Shown here: in pieces, positions 42,078-50,829 of the stretch
How positions within the stretch are numbered: position 1 is the stretch's first letter
Layout of the letters: each line of letters opens with the position of its first letter
Origin: CALDOK01 sp964481655
Lineage (GTDB): Bacteria > Myxococcota_A > UBA796 > JAFGLY01
Length of the DNA: 64,000 bases
Assembly: GCA_964481655.1 (NCBI GenBank)
Contig: CAYZVO010000012.1
Location: forward strand, 9,898 to 73,897
Direction: 5' to 3'
Made by a program: the position numbers and the translations under genes
Notes under the pieces: model-generated
What the model was told of the DNA's origin: nothing
The model's input: the letters and a program-made list of their open reading frames with translations, nothing else
Database searches by the model: none

Positions 42078-45000
42078 CTAGAACCAGGGCGTGCGGTTGC
42101 CGGGGTCTTCCGGGCGACGCATGGCGAAGAGGGACATCTCTTCGTTCACGAACTCGACGATGTGCTGCACCAGGGAGTCCACGTCCTGCCCGGCCTGGGT
42201 GGCGGCGGCGTCGGGGGACTGGTCCGGGGACCCGGGGGAGCGGGCGGCCGGTGAGTCCTCGGCCAGGCGGACCTGGGACCGGGCCGCGGCGAGGCGGTGC
42301 TCGACGTCGACCAGGTGGATGAGCTGCTCGAGCTTCTTGACCAGGCCGCGGATGCGGTGGTGGGCCTGGACGTGGTGGACCGTGGCCGCCGCTTTGGTGG
42401 CTGGGGCCGCGACATCCCGGCGACGCCGGGCGGCTGGGCGACGACGACGCAGGGCCTCTCGACGGGGGCGGGAGGGGGTCGGACGACGACGAGAGGGCTC
42501 GGTGCCTGGCTCGGCGGCGGCCTGGACCTGCTCGACCAGCTGGCGCACCGGCGCCGGCAGCGTGCCACGGCCGCGCCAGCCCAGGGTGCGCTCGAGCACG
42601 ATGCGCAGGGCTTCATCGGGGCGGTCGACGCGGGACAGGGCCGGGATGATGACCTGGGCACCGACGCCTTCGGACAGCAGCTTGTCGATGGCCGAGACGC
42701 GGATGGTGGGGGGATCGCCGGCACGCGCACGGCGCAGCGCCGGCCGGGTCACGCCGGACCGGGGGGCCGCGGCGGAGGGCTCGGCGGGGCGAGCGGTGGG
42801 GGTCGGGCGCACCAACGCGGCCCGGGGTGCCGGAGCCCGTGGCACGGACGCGGGGGCCGGCGCGGGCAGGCCACCGGCCACGGCGGCGGCGCGCTGCTGG
42901 ACCCTGGACCGAGGCGACAGCCGGCGCAGCGCACGGCCCGATGGCAGGGCGCGGCCGGAGCTGGGGGCCCGGGGGGTGGGGGCGGGCTCGCCGGGGCCGA
43001 GGGGTACGATGCGAGGGCTCACGGCCATGGGCGACCACGGACGCGGAGCACGGGCGGCGGGGAGGCCGACGGCCCGGCGGGCGGCGGCGGACTCGGCGGC
43101 GCGAGCAGCACGGATGGGCGCAGCCACCGCGCGGCTGACAGGCGACCAGGTCCGCGGCGCGGGGGCGTCGGGGGCGGCACCCGGCGCGCGGGCGCGCTGG
43201 CGAGGCACCGTGGGGGCGACCGCAGGAGCCCAGCGCGACGACGCGGGGAGCTCGTCTTCGAGCTGATCGGGCTCGCGCCAGTGGAGCCAGACGGTGGAGG
43301 GGGCGCGCACGAAGGCCCAGGCCTGGCGGCTCAGGACCGGGGGCGCTGCCAGGCCGGGGGCGTCGGCAGCGACGGCGGCGGGCCCACCGACGCTGGGGGC
43401 GATCAGTCGATGCAGGGCGCGCTGGGTCCCGGAGCTACGCGGCGGAGCAGGGTCGGCCGGGCGGGCGGCGGCGAGGCCGCGCGGGGGACGGGGCTCGACG
43501 CCGGGGACAGGGCGGGCGGGGGCGGCGCTGATCGGGGTGACGCCGGGCGTCGCGGCGGGACGCCGGGCGGCCGTGGGCGCGGCCGGCTCGATGATCCGGG
43601 CTGGCCGGGCGGACGGGCGGGGGGCCGGTGGGGCCTCGATCTCGGCCAGGCGGGCTGCGGCCCGGGCGCTGGCGCGCATGGCGGGCGTGGCGTCCCGAGG
43701 GGCGGCGGCCGACACCGGACGCGACGGCGCGGGCTCAGCGCGACGGCGCGCGGCCCGACGGCGGGCCGGGGTGTCCGGACGACGCGTGCGGGGAGCGGCG
43801 CCGGTGGGATCGTCGTCGAGCTCGTCCACAGGCTCCGGCGGCAGGACCAGGCGATCCACCGGCAGCCAGGGCACGCGCATGGTGCGGGCGGTGGGCTCGG
43901 TCCAGCTCGCCTGCTCGACCGCGGCACGCTGCACGCGGTGCAGCTGTCGCCGGCCGGGGAAGGCGGTGGAGGACAGGGGTGTGAGCGCGCGGTCGGCGGG
44001 CGCACGGGTCACGGGGCGAGGCAGCACCGAGCCTCGACCGGGGGCCGGCTGCTCGGCCCGGAGCAGGGCGCGGCTGGCGACCTGTCGCAGGGGTCGGGTG
44101 GCTTCCGGGGTGGCGCGGGCGGCGCGGGCGGCGCGGGCGCGCTCTCGGGCAGGGGGACGGACCCGCTGCTCCGCCGGCTGGGCCTGCTCGTCTTCGACGG
44201 ACTCGACCGCGTCGAGGAAGGCCAGCATGGGCGAGCGAGCCTGGAACGGGCTGGCGGGCCGGGCGCTGCGGACCAACGCCGCGGGGAGACCACGCTCCAT
44301 GGCGGCGCCCGGTGCGCGGCGCTCGAGCTCGGCGACCCGACCGGGGAGCCCGGGGGCGCTGGTGGGGCGCTGCAGCAGACGATCGAGGGAGCTGGCGGCC
44401 TCGCCCGGGGCGTCGGTGGCCGGCCCATCGTCGGTGGCCGGCGCAGTGGACCGGGCCACGGCTCGCAGCAGGGGGGTGTCCGCGCTGTCCGGGGCGGGCA
44501 GGGCGCTGGCGCGCCGCAGGGCGCGGTAGGGCTGCTCGGCCGCGGGGGCCAGGTCGTCGAAGGTGGCCAGGCGCTCGGCGATGCGCGCGGTGGCGGCCAC
44601 CGGGGCGGCGCTGGGCGCGACGGGATCACGGCGTTCGACCCGGGCGGGCGGGGCTGCGGGCCGCTCCACGCTGCGCAGCGGACGGGGTGTCGGCGCGCTG
44701 GGCTCGGTCGGCTCCGTGACCGGCAGCGTGCGCGCGGGGGCTTCGGCCTGAGCTGCCACGGGGCGGCGGCGGACTGGGCGGGCCGGGGTGCGGCGACGGG
44801 CGGGCGCAGCCGCGGGCTCGTCCTGCGGGAGCTCATCCGCCTCCGGCTCGGGAGCCAGGAAGCGCAGAGAGGGCGAGCGGAACAGCACCGGGAACAGGGA
44901 GCGGGCGGCGGTCGGGGGCGCGCCGACGGTGGCGGCGGCCGGGGTCAGGGCCCGGGGACGACCCATGGTGGGGGTCTGTTCGGCTTGCTGCAGCCGGGTC

Positions 45001-45929
45001 TCGGCCCAGGCCACCGGTCCCTGGAGCGCAGGCGCCGCCAGCGCGGGCTGCGGCGCGAGGGTGGCGAACGGAGACGGCTGGGCGCCCGAGGCGCTGCGCT
45101 CGAGGGCGCGCCGCAGGCTGGGGGTTCCCACGGGGGCCTGCTGACGCTGGAGCACCCGCGCGAGCCCCGGGAGGGCCGCGCTGGGCCGACGCCCAGGGCC
45201 GGGATCGCGCTCGGGGGGCAGCTGCGCATGCTGCGGGGGGGCGATGAAGGCAGGGGGGGGCTGGTCGACCCCGATCGGGCGTGCCGATCGGGCCGGGCGA
45301 AGGGGCTGGGTGGGATCGGGACGCCGGATCCGGGCGCCCGCCGCCGCGGGGAGGGGCTCGGCGTGGGGGGCCGCGGCCGGCAGCGCCATGGAGGGCGCCT
45401 GGGCGCGCCGGGCCCGCCGCGGGCGGCGGCGGCACCGCGGCCGCGCGGAGGGCTCTTCGGGCTCGATCTCCTCGAGCTCCGGGAGCAGGAAGCTGAATCC
45501 GGGGGAGCTGTAGGCGCCCCAGGGGGGGAGCGGGCGTCGCAGACCAGACCCGGGCATCCGGGCCCAGGCCGCCAGCGTGCGATCGCGCCACAGCCAGCTG
45601 GACTCGGCGCCGCCGAGGTAGGGCAGCCAGTCGGCCCAGGGGTGGTGGAGCGACAGGCCGAGCCCGCCGCGGAAGAGCACGCCACCCATGAGGTGGCCGA
45701 GGAAGCGCTGCTGGAAGAGGGAGCGGAAGGAGCCGAGCACACCGCGCCGGCGGCCGAAACCCCAGGCGTGGTCGCCCCAGCCGGGGCCGGTGCTGTCGAG
45801 GTCCCAGGGGTTGTCGAGGCCGAAGCGGGCGAAGAAGGCCGAGGACACGCCCACGCGCACACGGCGTTCGCCGCGCGCGAAGAGTCGCTCGACCAGCAGC
45901 TCACCCGGGTACTGCCGCGGTTCAGCCAT
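42078..45929 (-). CDS. Giant Pro/Ala/Arg-rich modular orphan protein (1283 aa)
   Basis: ATG 45929 (MAEPRQYPGELLVERLF) is preceded by GGAGG at 4 bp, which decides it over the ATG at 45944. There is no signal peptide or membrane span. A Trp/Gly-rich head (30-145) is followed by about 900 residues of Pro/Ala/Arg-rich sequence in which five modules recur near 142-180, 345-390, 560-605, 683-730 and 868-915. Each has a hydrophobic patch, then Glu/Asp, then Pro and an Arg cluster (for example FSFLLPELEEIEPEEP, LRFLAPEPEADELP and RLVLPPEPVDELDDD). Short LxRxLQR-like helices lie between them. The C-terminus (1075-1140 and 1185-1270) is folded and helical, with KKLEQLIHLVDVEHRL. No known family. Confidence 0.8.
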   Translation of the reverse strand: MAEPRQYPGELLVERLFARGERRVRVGVSSAFFARFGLDNPWDLDSTGPGWGDHAWGFGRRRGVLGSFRSLFQQRFLGHLMGGVLFRGGLGLSLHHPWADWLPYLGGAESSWLWRDRTLAAWARMPGSGLRRPLPPWGAYSSPGFSFLLPELEEIEPEEPSARPRCRRRPRRARRAQAPSMALPAAAPHAEPLPAAAGARIRRPDPTQPLRPARSARPIGVDQPPPAFIAPPQHAQLPPERDPGPGRRPSAALPGLARVLQRQQAPVGTPSLRRALERSASGAQPSPFATLAPQPALAAPALQGPVAWAETRLQQAEQTPTMGRPRALTPAAATVGAPPTAARSLFPVLFRSPSLRFLAPEPEADELPQDEPAAAPARRRTPARPVRRRPVAAQAEAPARTLPVTEPTEPSAPTPRPLRSVERPAAPPARVERRDPVAPSAAPVAATARIAERLATFDDLAPAAEQPYRALRRASALPAPDSADTPLLRAVARSTAPATDDGPATDAPGEAASSLDRLLQRPTSAPGLPGRVAELERRAPGAAMERGLPAALVRSARPASPFQARSPMLAFLDAVESVEDEQAQPAEQRVRPPARERARAARAARATPEATRPLRQVASRALLRAEQPAPGRGSVLPRPVTRAPADRALTPLSSTAFPGRRQLHRVQRAAVEQASWTEPTARTMRVPWLPVDRLVLPPEPVDELDDDPTGAAPRTRRPDTPARRRAARRRAEPAPSRPVSAAAPRDATPAMRASARAAARLAEIEAPPAPRPSARPARIIEPAAPTAARRPAATPGVTPISAAPARPVPGVEPRPPRGLAAARPADPAPPRSSGTQRALHRLIAPSVGGPAAVAADAPGLAAPPVLSRQAWAFVRAPSTVWLHWREPDQLEDELPASSRWAPAVAPTVPRQRARAPGAAPDAPAPRTWSPVSRAVAAPIRAARAAESAAARRAVGLPAARAPRPWSPMAVSPRIVPLGPGEPAPTPRAPSSGRALPSGRALRRLSPRSRVQQRAAAVAGGLPAPAPASVPRAPAPRAALVRPTPTARPAEPSAAAPRSGVTRPALRRARAGDPPTIRVSAIDKLLSEGVGAQVIIPALSRVDRPDEALRIVLERTLGWRGRGTLPAPVRQLVEQVQAAAEPGTEPSRRRPTPSRPRREALRRRRPAARRRRDVAAPATKAAATVHHVQAHHRIRGLVKKLEQLIHLVDVEHRLAAARSQVRLAEDSPAARSPGSPDQSPDAAATQAGQDVDSLVQHIVEFVNEEMSLFAMRRPEDPGNRTPWF

Positions 45930-45987
45930 TCCGCCTCCAGCCATTCGGACTCCGCCTCTCTATCGCGTCCGGGTGCACCCCGGCACT

Positions 45988-46034
45988 GGAGCCCTTAGGG
46001 CTCCGGTCCCCGGTATTATGCCACCGGGAACCGG
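45988..46034. promoter_or_regulatory. Two adjoining inverted repeats between divergent genes
   Basis: GGAGCCC-TTA-GGGCTCC (45988-46004) is a perfect 7-bp dyad. It is joined to CCGGTCCCCGG (46003-46013) and CCGGGAACCGG (46024-46034), an 11-bp dyad with one mismatch around a TATTATGCCA loop. They lie in the 180 bp between the giant orphan gene (minus) and the epimerase gene (plus). The AT-rich loop could hold a -10 element for either side. They may be operators for joint control. Confidence 0.5.
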
Positions 46035-46109
46035 GGGCTGGTGGAAAAGGTGGTCAGCGCCGTGTAGAACCAGAGAGCACCCCCGAACCCAGCACAGGAG
46101 CGGCCTCGC

Positions 46110-47081
46110 ATGAAGGGTACCACTCTGGTCACCGGCGCCTGCGGATTCCTCGGTGGAGCCTGCGTCCGACGGCTCATCGAGCGCGGCGACCAGGTCGTCG
46201 CCGTGGTCCGCGATCGGCACCCCCGGGCCTGCCTGTACGCAGACAACCTCATCGACCACTGCATCGAGGTCCGCAGCGACCTGTCCAGCTTCGAGCGGCT
46301 CATCAACCGCTACCAGCCCGACAAGGTCCTGCACCTGGCCGCACAGTCCCAGGTCCCCGAGGCCAACGCCAACCCCCTCGAGACCTACGAGACCAACATC
46401 GGCGCCACCTGGCGGCTGCTCGAAGCCTGCCGCACGGCCCGACGGCCCCCGGCCCGCGTCCTGGTGGCCTCCACCGACAAGGTCTACGGCGAGAGCGGGG
46501 CACCGTACACCGAGCAGATGCCCCTGGACCCGGTGCACCCCTACGACGTGTCCAAGGCGGCCGCCGACCTGCTGGCCCGCTCCTACGCCCGCCACTTCGG
46601 CCTGCCCATCGTCCTCACCCGCTGCGCCAACCTCTACGGGCCCGGCGACCTCAACCCCGACCGGCTGGTCCCCGGGGTCTGCATGGCGCTGGTGCGCGGC
46701 GAGCCGGTGCGGCTGCGCTCCCTGGGGCTGATGAGCCGGGAGTGGCTGCACGTGGACGACGCCGCCCGGGCCACCATCATGCTCATGGACCGCGCCGGAG
46801 CGCTCGAGCACCAGGTCTACAACGTGGGCAGCGGAGACTGCGCCACCGTGCGCGAGGTCGTCGATCAGCTGCTGGCCCTCTCCGGTTGCCCCAGCCCCGT
46901 GACCCTGCCCGACCGGGACCCTCCGGGGGAGATCCCGGTGCAGTCCCTGGACTCGAGCCGCCTGCGCGCCCTGGGCTGGAGCTCGGAGCGCATGCTGGAG
47001 GACGGCCTGGCCGAGACCTGGCGCTGGTACGCCCGCTGGCGCTGGGCGCCGCCGCCCCCGCCGGAAGCCACCGCCAGCTGA
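46110..47081 (+). CDS. NAD-dependent sugar epimerase/dehydratase (extended SDR)
   Basis: The 323-aa protein has a Rossmann start TGACGFLGG (8-16) and an active site with Ser121/Thr122 in STDKVYGES plus Tyr145xxxLys149 in PYDVSK. REWLHVDDAARA and YNVGSGDCATV complete the family pattern of UDP-, GDP- or CDP-sugar epimerases and 4,6-dehydratases. STDKVYG recalls the CDP-glucose 4,6-dehydratase group, but the exact sugar is not decidable. It would supply an activated sugar to surface-glycan enzymes. One base separates its stop from the radical SAM gene. Confidence 0.92.
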   Translation: MKGTTLVTGACGFLGGACVRRLIERGDQVVAVVRDRHPRACLYADNLIDHCIEVRSDLSSFERLINRYQPDKVLHLAAQSQVPEANANPLETYETNIGATWRLLEACRTARRPPARVLVASTDKVYGESGAPYTEQMPLDPVHPYDVSKAAADLLARSYARHFGLPIVLTRCANLYGPGDLNPDRLVPGVCMALVRGEPVRLRSLGLMSREWLHVDDAARATIMLMDRAGALEHQVYNVGSGDCATVREVVDQLLALSGCPSPVTLPDRDPPGEIPVQSLDSSRLRALGWSSERMLEDGLAETWRWYARWRWAPPPPPEATAS

Positions 47082-47082
47082 C

Positions 47083-48420
47083 ATGGCCCGGGTCCTCCTG
47101 ATCCGCCCTGGGCTGGGGCGCTACTACAGCGGCGTGGGCGCTGGCGCCGCGGTGACCACCTCGCCGCCGGTGAACCTGGCGACCCTGGCCGCGGTGCTGG
47201 AGCGCGGGGGCCACGCGGTGCGGGTCTGGGATCTCGAGGCGACCCCCCGCCCCTCCCTGCTCACCGAGCTGCGCGCCTACGCACCGGAGCTGGTGGGCTT
47301 CACCTTCCGCACCCCCCAGTGGGCCCAGATCCAGGCCCTGGCGCGCATGGTCCGCAACCTGCTGCCCGACGCGCTGCTGGTGGCCGGAGGCCCCCACGCC
47401 TCGTCCCTGCCCGAGCAGACCCTCTCGGGCACAGCCCTGGACCTGGTGGTCCGGGGAGAGGGCGAACGACCGCTACTGGCCCTCGCCGACGGGGGCGATC
47501 CCCGCGGGATTCCGGGGGTGGTGGGCCACGGCTTCGACAACGGCGCGGCCCGCCCCGTGGACCCCCTGGACGCGCTGCCGCTGCCCGCCTGGCACCTGTT
47601 CGATGTCGGGAGCTACACCCCCCGCAGCGTGGTGTCCCGCCAGACCCCCACCGCCGACCTCGAGAGCTCCCGCGGCTGCCTGGCCCGCTGCGTCTACTGC
47701 ACCAAGGCCGTCTTCGGCCGCCGCTTCTCGCCCCTGTCGGCGCCCCGCTTCGTCGAGTCCGTGCTGCATGCCGAGGCCGCCGGCTTCCGCAGCTTCAACC
47801 TGGTGGACGACTCCTTCACCACCCACATCGACCGGGCGGTGGCCATCTGCGAGGGCCTCATCGCCCGGGGCTCTCCCCTCCCCTGGACCGCCACCAACGG
47901 GATCCGGGTCACGGGGGTCGACGAGGCATTCTTCCGCACCGCTCAGCGGGCGGGCTGCCAGCTGCTGGCCTTCGGCCTCGAGTCGGGCTCGGACGCGCGC
48001 CTGCGGGCCATCGGCAAGGGCGCCACCACCGCCCAGGCCCGGCGTGCCGTCCAGGCTGCCCACGCCGCGGGCATCACCACCGTGGGCTACTTCATGCTCG
48101 GCCTCCCGGGCGAGACCACCGAGAGCCTGCGGGAGACCATCGACTTCGCCGCCTCCCTGCCCCTGGACTGGGCCAAGTTCGCCCTGACCCTGCCCCTGCC
48201 GGGGACCCCGCTGTGGGAGACCTGGCGGGACCGGCTCGCCCGAGACTTCGACCCCACCCTCAGCGGCCACCGACCTCCCCGGGAGTGGTTCGATCACCCC
48301 GATCTGGACTGGGACACCCTCGAAGGCGCCCGCCGCCGGGCCTACCTGCGCTTCTTCGGTCGCCCCGCCTGGGTGCGACGGCGCGTGCTGCGCACCCTGC
48401 AGGGCCGCGCCTACCTCTGA
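47083..48420 (+). CDS. B12-binding-like radical SAM enzyme
   Basis: In this 445-aa protein the first 160 residues form a cobalamin-binding-type Rossmann domain (TSPPVNLATLAAVLERGGH, VGFTFRTPQW, VAGGPHASSLPE). The usual DxHxxG lower-ligand motif is absent: VWDLEATPRP has no His. The radical SAM core has CxxxCxxC at Cys199, Cys203 and Cys206 (SRGCLARCVYC), followed by VDDSFTTH, LLAFGLESG and GYFMLGLPGET. It probably carries out a C-methylation or rearrangement on a lipid, sugar or secondary metabolite. It is coupled to the epimerase gene, so a modified sugar is plausible. Its tail overlaps the convergent gene by 10 bp. Confidence 0.9.
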   Translation: MARVLLIRPGLGRYYSGVGAGAAVTTSPPVNLATLAAVLERGGHAVRVWDLEATPRPSLLTELRAYAPELVGFTFRTPQWAQIQALARMVRNLLPDALLVAGGPHASSLPEQTLSGTALDLVVRGEGERPLLALADGGDPRGIPGVVGHGFDNGAARPVDPLDALPLPAWHLFDVGSYTPRSVVSRQTPTADLESSRGCLARCVYCTKAVFGRRFSPLSAPRFVESVLHAEAAGFRSFNLVDDSFTTHIDRAVAICEGLIARGSPLPWTATNGIRVTGVDEAFFRTAQRAGCQLLAFGLESGSDARLRAIGKGATTAQARRAVQAAHAAGITTVGYFMLGLPGETTESLRETIDFAASLPLDWAKFALTLPLPGTPLWETWRDRLARDFDPTLSGHRPPREWFDHPDLDWDTLEGARRRAYLRFFGRPAWVRRRVLRTLQGRAYL

Positions 48421-48989
48421 GGCACCGCCTTGATGCGGGCCACGCCGTCTTCCACCTGGACCTTGAACTTCACCGAGCTGCACTTGTAGCGGCTCTGGAT
48501 GACCTTCACCTGGCGCTTGATGGCGGTTCGGACCCGATCGAACTCCACCTCGGTGTGCTGGCCGGCGATGCGCCGGGCCTCGAGGTAGCGGTCGTAGACG
48601 TCCTTGTAGGTGCGCTCTTCGGCGATGCGCCGCTTCTCGAAGTCGGAGACCTGGGGCGGTCCACCGCGGCGGGCGGCGAGCTGGGCCCGGAACTTGAAGC
48701 GCGGGTGGGTGCCCCGCTCGATCATGAACAGGTTGCGCTGGATGTAGGTGTCGAGGCTGATGAAGCGCGCGCGCAGGGTCTGGTAGCGGTGCCGCTGGAC
48801 CAGGGCGATGAAGCGATGGCGGTCCAGCTCGCGCACCTTGCGGCGCATGTCCTCGCGCTCCTGGGCGGGCTCGATCTTGTCCACGCCCGAGAAGTACTTC
48901 TCGTAGCAGATCTTGAGCAGCTGAATCTGACGTTCCAAGCCGTCGAGATCCGCTCCGAGCTTTCGATCTTTTTTCTGGCGCTTCGCCAT
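48411..48989 (-). CDS. MXAN_5187 C-terminal-domain-like coiled-coil protein (192 aa)
   Basis: ATG 48989 (MAKRQKKDRKLGADLDGLER) follows GAGGGAG. The protein is basic, with CYEKYFSGVDKIEPAQERE, RFISLDTYIQRNLFMIERGTH and a final VQVEDGVARIKAVPQR. From memory this matches the domain named after the C-terminus of Myxococcus MXAN_5187. The function of the family is unknown. The central RRKVRELDRHRFIALVQRHRYQTLRARF is a long amphipathic helix, probably a coiled coil. It is cytoplasmic, possibly nucleic-acid- or membrane-binding because of its charge. It is divergent from the response-regulator gene. Confidence 0.72.
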   Translation of the reverse strand: MAKRQKKDRKLGADLDGLERQIQLLKICYEKYFSGVDKIEPAQEREDMRRKVRELDRHRFIALVQRHRYQTLRARFISLDTYIQRNLFMIERGTHPRFKFRAQLAARRGGPPQVSDFEKRRIAEERTYKDVYDRYLEARRIAGQHTEVEFDRVRTAIKRQVKVIQSRYKCSSVKFKVQVEDGVARIKAVPQR

Positions 48990-49113
48990 GGGCTCCCTCG
49001 GCGCACCAGTGTACACCCTCGCCGGTCGAGGCGCTCACGCGCGGGCCTGTCCACGCTCCCCACCGTCCGTTATCCTGCCAGGGCTGCCGCACCCGACCGC
49101 AGGAGGCCGCCGC

Positions 49114-50034
49114 GTGTCCAGACCCCACCTGCCCACCCACCTGTTGGTGATCGACGACGACGTCGCGATCCGGGAACTGCTGGTGGAGTACCTGGCCACC
49201 CGCGGGTACCGGGTGGACGGCACCTCCGACGGGCGCATCGCCCTCGAGCTGATGCGCGCCGGCAGCTACGACCTGGTGCTCACCGACTTCCAGGTCCCCC
49301 ACCGCGATGGCCTGGACATCCTCCGCGTCGCACGCCAGATGTCACCGCCCCTGCCCACCATCCTCATGACCGGCTACGGCACCGTCGACACCGCCGTGGC
49401 GGCCCTCAAGGAAGGCGCGGCGGACTTCCTGCTCAAGCCCTTCAAGCTCAAGCGGGTCCACGACGCCATCCAGCAGGCCCTCGAGCGCGCGCGCCAGCAC
49501 GAAGCCGACGGCCGCCTGATGTCCACCGTGGCCCTGTTCGACTTCGCCGGCTCGGTGCGGGACCGCTGGCAGCTCCGGCTGCTCTATGAGCAGATCGCCT
49601 CCCGCCTGGCCACCGACCTGGATCTCACCGAAGCCGGGGTCGCGGTCCGCGACGCGGCGGGGCGCTGGGAGATCATCAGCCCGATGCTGCCCGGTGGGGC
49701 CTCGTCGATGCTGGCGCACCTCGACCTGGCCGCGCTGGCCGCCGCCGCCGGCCACGCCGCCACCCTGGTCGACGCCGAACCCGCCGGGCCCTACCCGGCG
49801 CTGCCGCCCAACGCCCGTTCCGCCGCCTGGCTGGCCGCGCGCTGCTTCCACATCGATCGCGCCCCCGGGGACACCGAGCTGGCCGGGATGCTGATCCTGG
49901 CGGCGGACCAGACCCACGGCTGGGGCGCCCACGTGGACCTGCAGCCCCTCACCCGCTTCGCGACCCTGGCCGGCAACGTCACCAGCCGCGTGCACCTGCT
50001 CGATCCATCTGGCGCCCCCGCGCACGGCTCCTAG
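49114..50034 (+). CDS. Response regulator with C-terminal GAF-like domain
   Basis: GTG 49114 is chosen because AGGAGG stands 7 bp upstream; 306 aa. The receiver domain (8-125) has DDD (14-16), phosphoacceptor Asp58 in LTDFQVPHRDG, Thr86 and Lys108 in LLKPFK. It is followed by an alpha/beta region (about 145-295) with GVAVRDAAGRWEIISP and a LAGMLILAADQ strand, like a GAF or sensory fold. There is no DNA-binding, enzymatic or AAA+ output, and no partner histidine kinase lies nearby. It may work in a phosphorelay or regulate a partner by binding. Three bases separate it from the next gene. Confidence 0.88.
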   Translation: MSRPHLPTHLLVIDDDVAIRELLVEYLATRGYRVDGTSDGRIALELMRAGSYDLVLTDFQVPHRDGLDILRVARQMSPPLPTILMTGYGTVDTAVAALKEGAADFLLKPFKLKRVHDAIQQALERARQHEADGRLMSTVALFDFAGSVRDRWQLRLLYEQIASRLATDLDLTEAGVAVRDAAGRWEIISPMLPGGASSMLAHLDLAALAAAAGHAATLVDAEPAGPYPALPPNARSAAWLAARCFHIDRAPGDTELAGMLILAADQTHGWGAHVDLQPLTRFATLAGNVTSRVHLLDPSGAPAHGS

Positions 50035-50037
50035 GCC

Positions 50038-50829
50038 ATGCTCCAGCTGGCGCTGGCCCTCGCGCTGCTGCCTCAGGCCCCGGCTGTCGAGCTCGAGGCC
50101 CTGCCTGGCGAGCGCCTCACCCCCCTGGCGCCCGCCGACCCCTTCGAGACCGCCAACGCGCTCACCTTCCGCAGCGGCGAGCCGCCCCTCGAGGGCGTGG
50201 TGGGCGACACCGCCGGCCTGGTGCGGGTGGATCTGGGCGAGGTGGCGCTGCAGCTCGAGCTGGGCGCCGCGATCTTCCTGGGCTTCCTGCCAGGGGAGTC
50301 CTTCACCTTCGGCATCGCCACCGTCGACGGCCTGATCCGGGTCCCGGTGAGCATGCGCTGGCGCAACCTGCGGGCGAGCCTCGAGTGGGCTCACATCAGC
50401 GCCCATCACGCCGACGGCGTGCGCTACGGCGAGCTCCCCGAGAACACCGAGGCCTACTCGCGGGAGCACCTGCGCCTGCTGGCGGCCTGGGACCTGCCCT
50501 GGGTGCAGCCCTACCTCGGGCTGCGGCAGCTGATCCACAGCATCCCCAAGGAGCCCGGGTTCGCGGTGCAGACCGGCCTCGCTGCCCGCGGCGAGCGAGC
50601 CGTGACCTGGTACGCGGCGGCGGATCTGGCCTGGGCCGCGGACACCGACTGGGTCACCCGGGCCAGCGCCCAGGCCGGGCTGCTGGTGACGCGCCCCGGG
50701 GCTCAGGCCTTCCGCACCGGCGTGGCGGCCTACCGGGGCCCCGCGCTGGCGGGCAAGCGCTGGGAGGAGCCCGACGCCTGGATCGGCGGCGTGTTGGCCT
50801 TCGACTGGCACGGAGGATGGAGCGAATGA
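50038..50829 (+). CDS. Exported DUF1207-like outer-membrane protein (263 aa)
   Basis: A signal peptide (MLQLALALALLPQAPA) is followed by a beta-rich protein. The pattern PADPFETANALTFRSGEP, VRVPVSMRWRNLRASLEWAH, ISAHHADG, YSREHLRLLAAWDLPW and YLGLRQLIHSIP follows the order I recall for DUF1207 proteins, in which SARLRLYHxSSHLGDE occupies the middle. The likely site is the outer membrane; no activity is known. It overlaps the enoyl-CoA hydratase gene by 4 bp (ATGA). Confidence 0.62.
   Translation: MLQLALALALLPQAPAVELEALPGERLTPLAPADPFETANALTFRSGEPPLEGVVGDTAGLVRVDLGEVALQLELGAAIFLGFLPGESFTFGIATVDGLIRVPVSMRWRNLRASLEWAHISAHHADGVRYGELPENTEAYSREHLRLLAAWDLPWVQPYLGLRQLIHSIPKEPGFAVQTGLAARGERAVTWYAAADLAWAADTDWVTRASAQAGLLVTRPGAQAFRTGVAAYRGPALAGKRWEEPDAWIGGVLAFDWHGGWSE

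Noticed and set aside
33790..45929. Extracellular contractile injection system locus
   Set aside because: No sheath, tube, baseplate, spike, AAA+ or DUF4157-type gene is present, so only a loose effector-like resemblance of the 743-aa protein remains.
42297..45998. 1233-codon Gly/Arg-rich frame on the plus strand
   Set aside because: It lacks a ribosome site and any motif. The minus-strand frame has GGAGG at the start and folded ends with normal composition.
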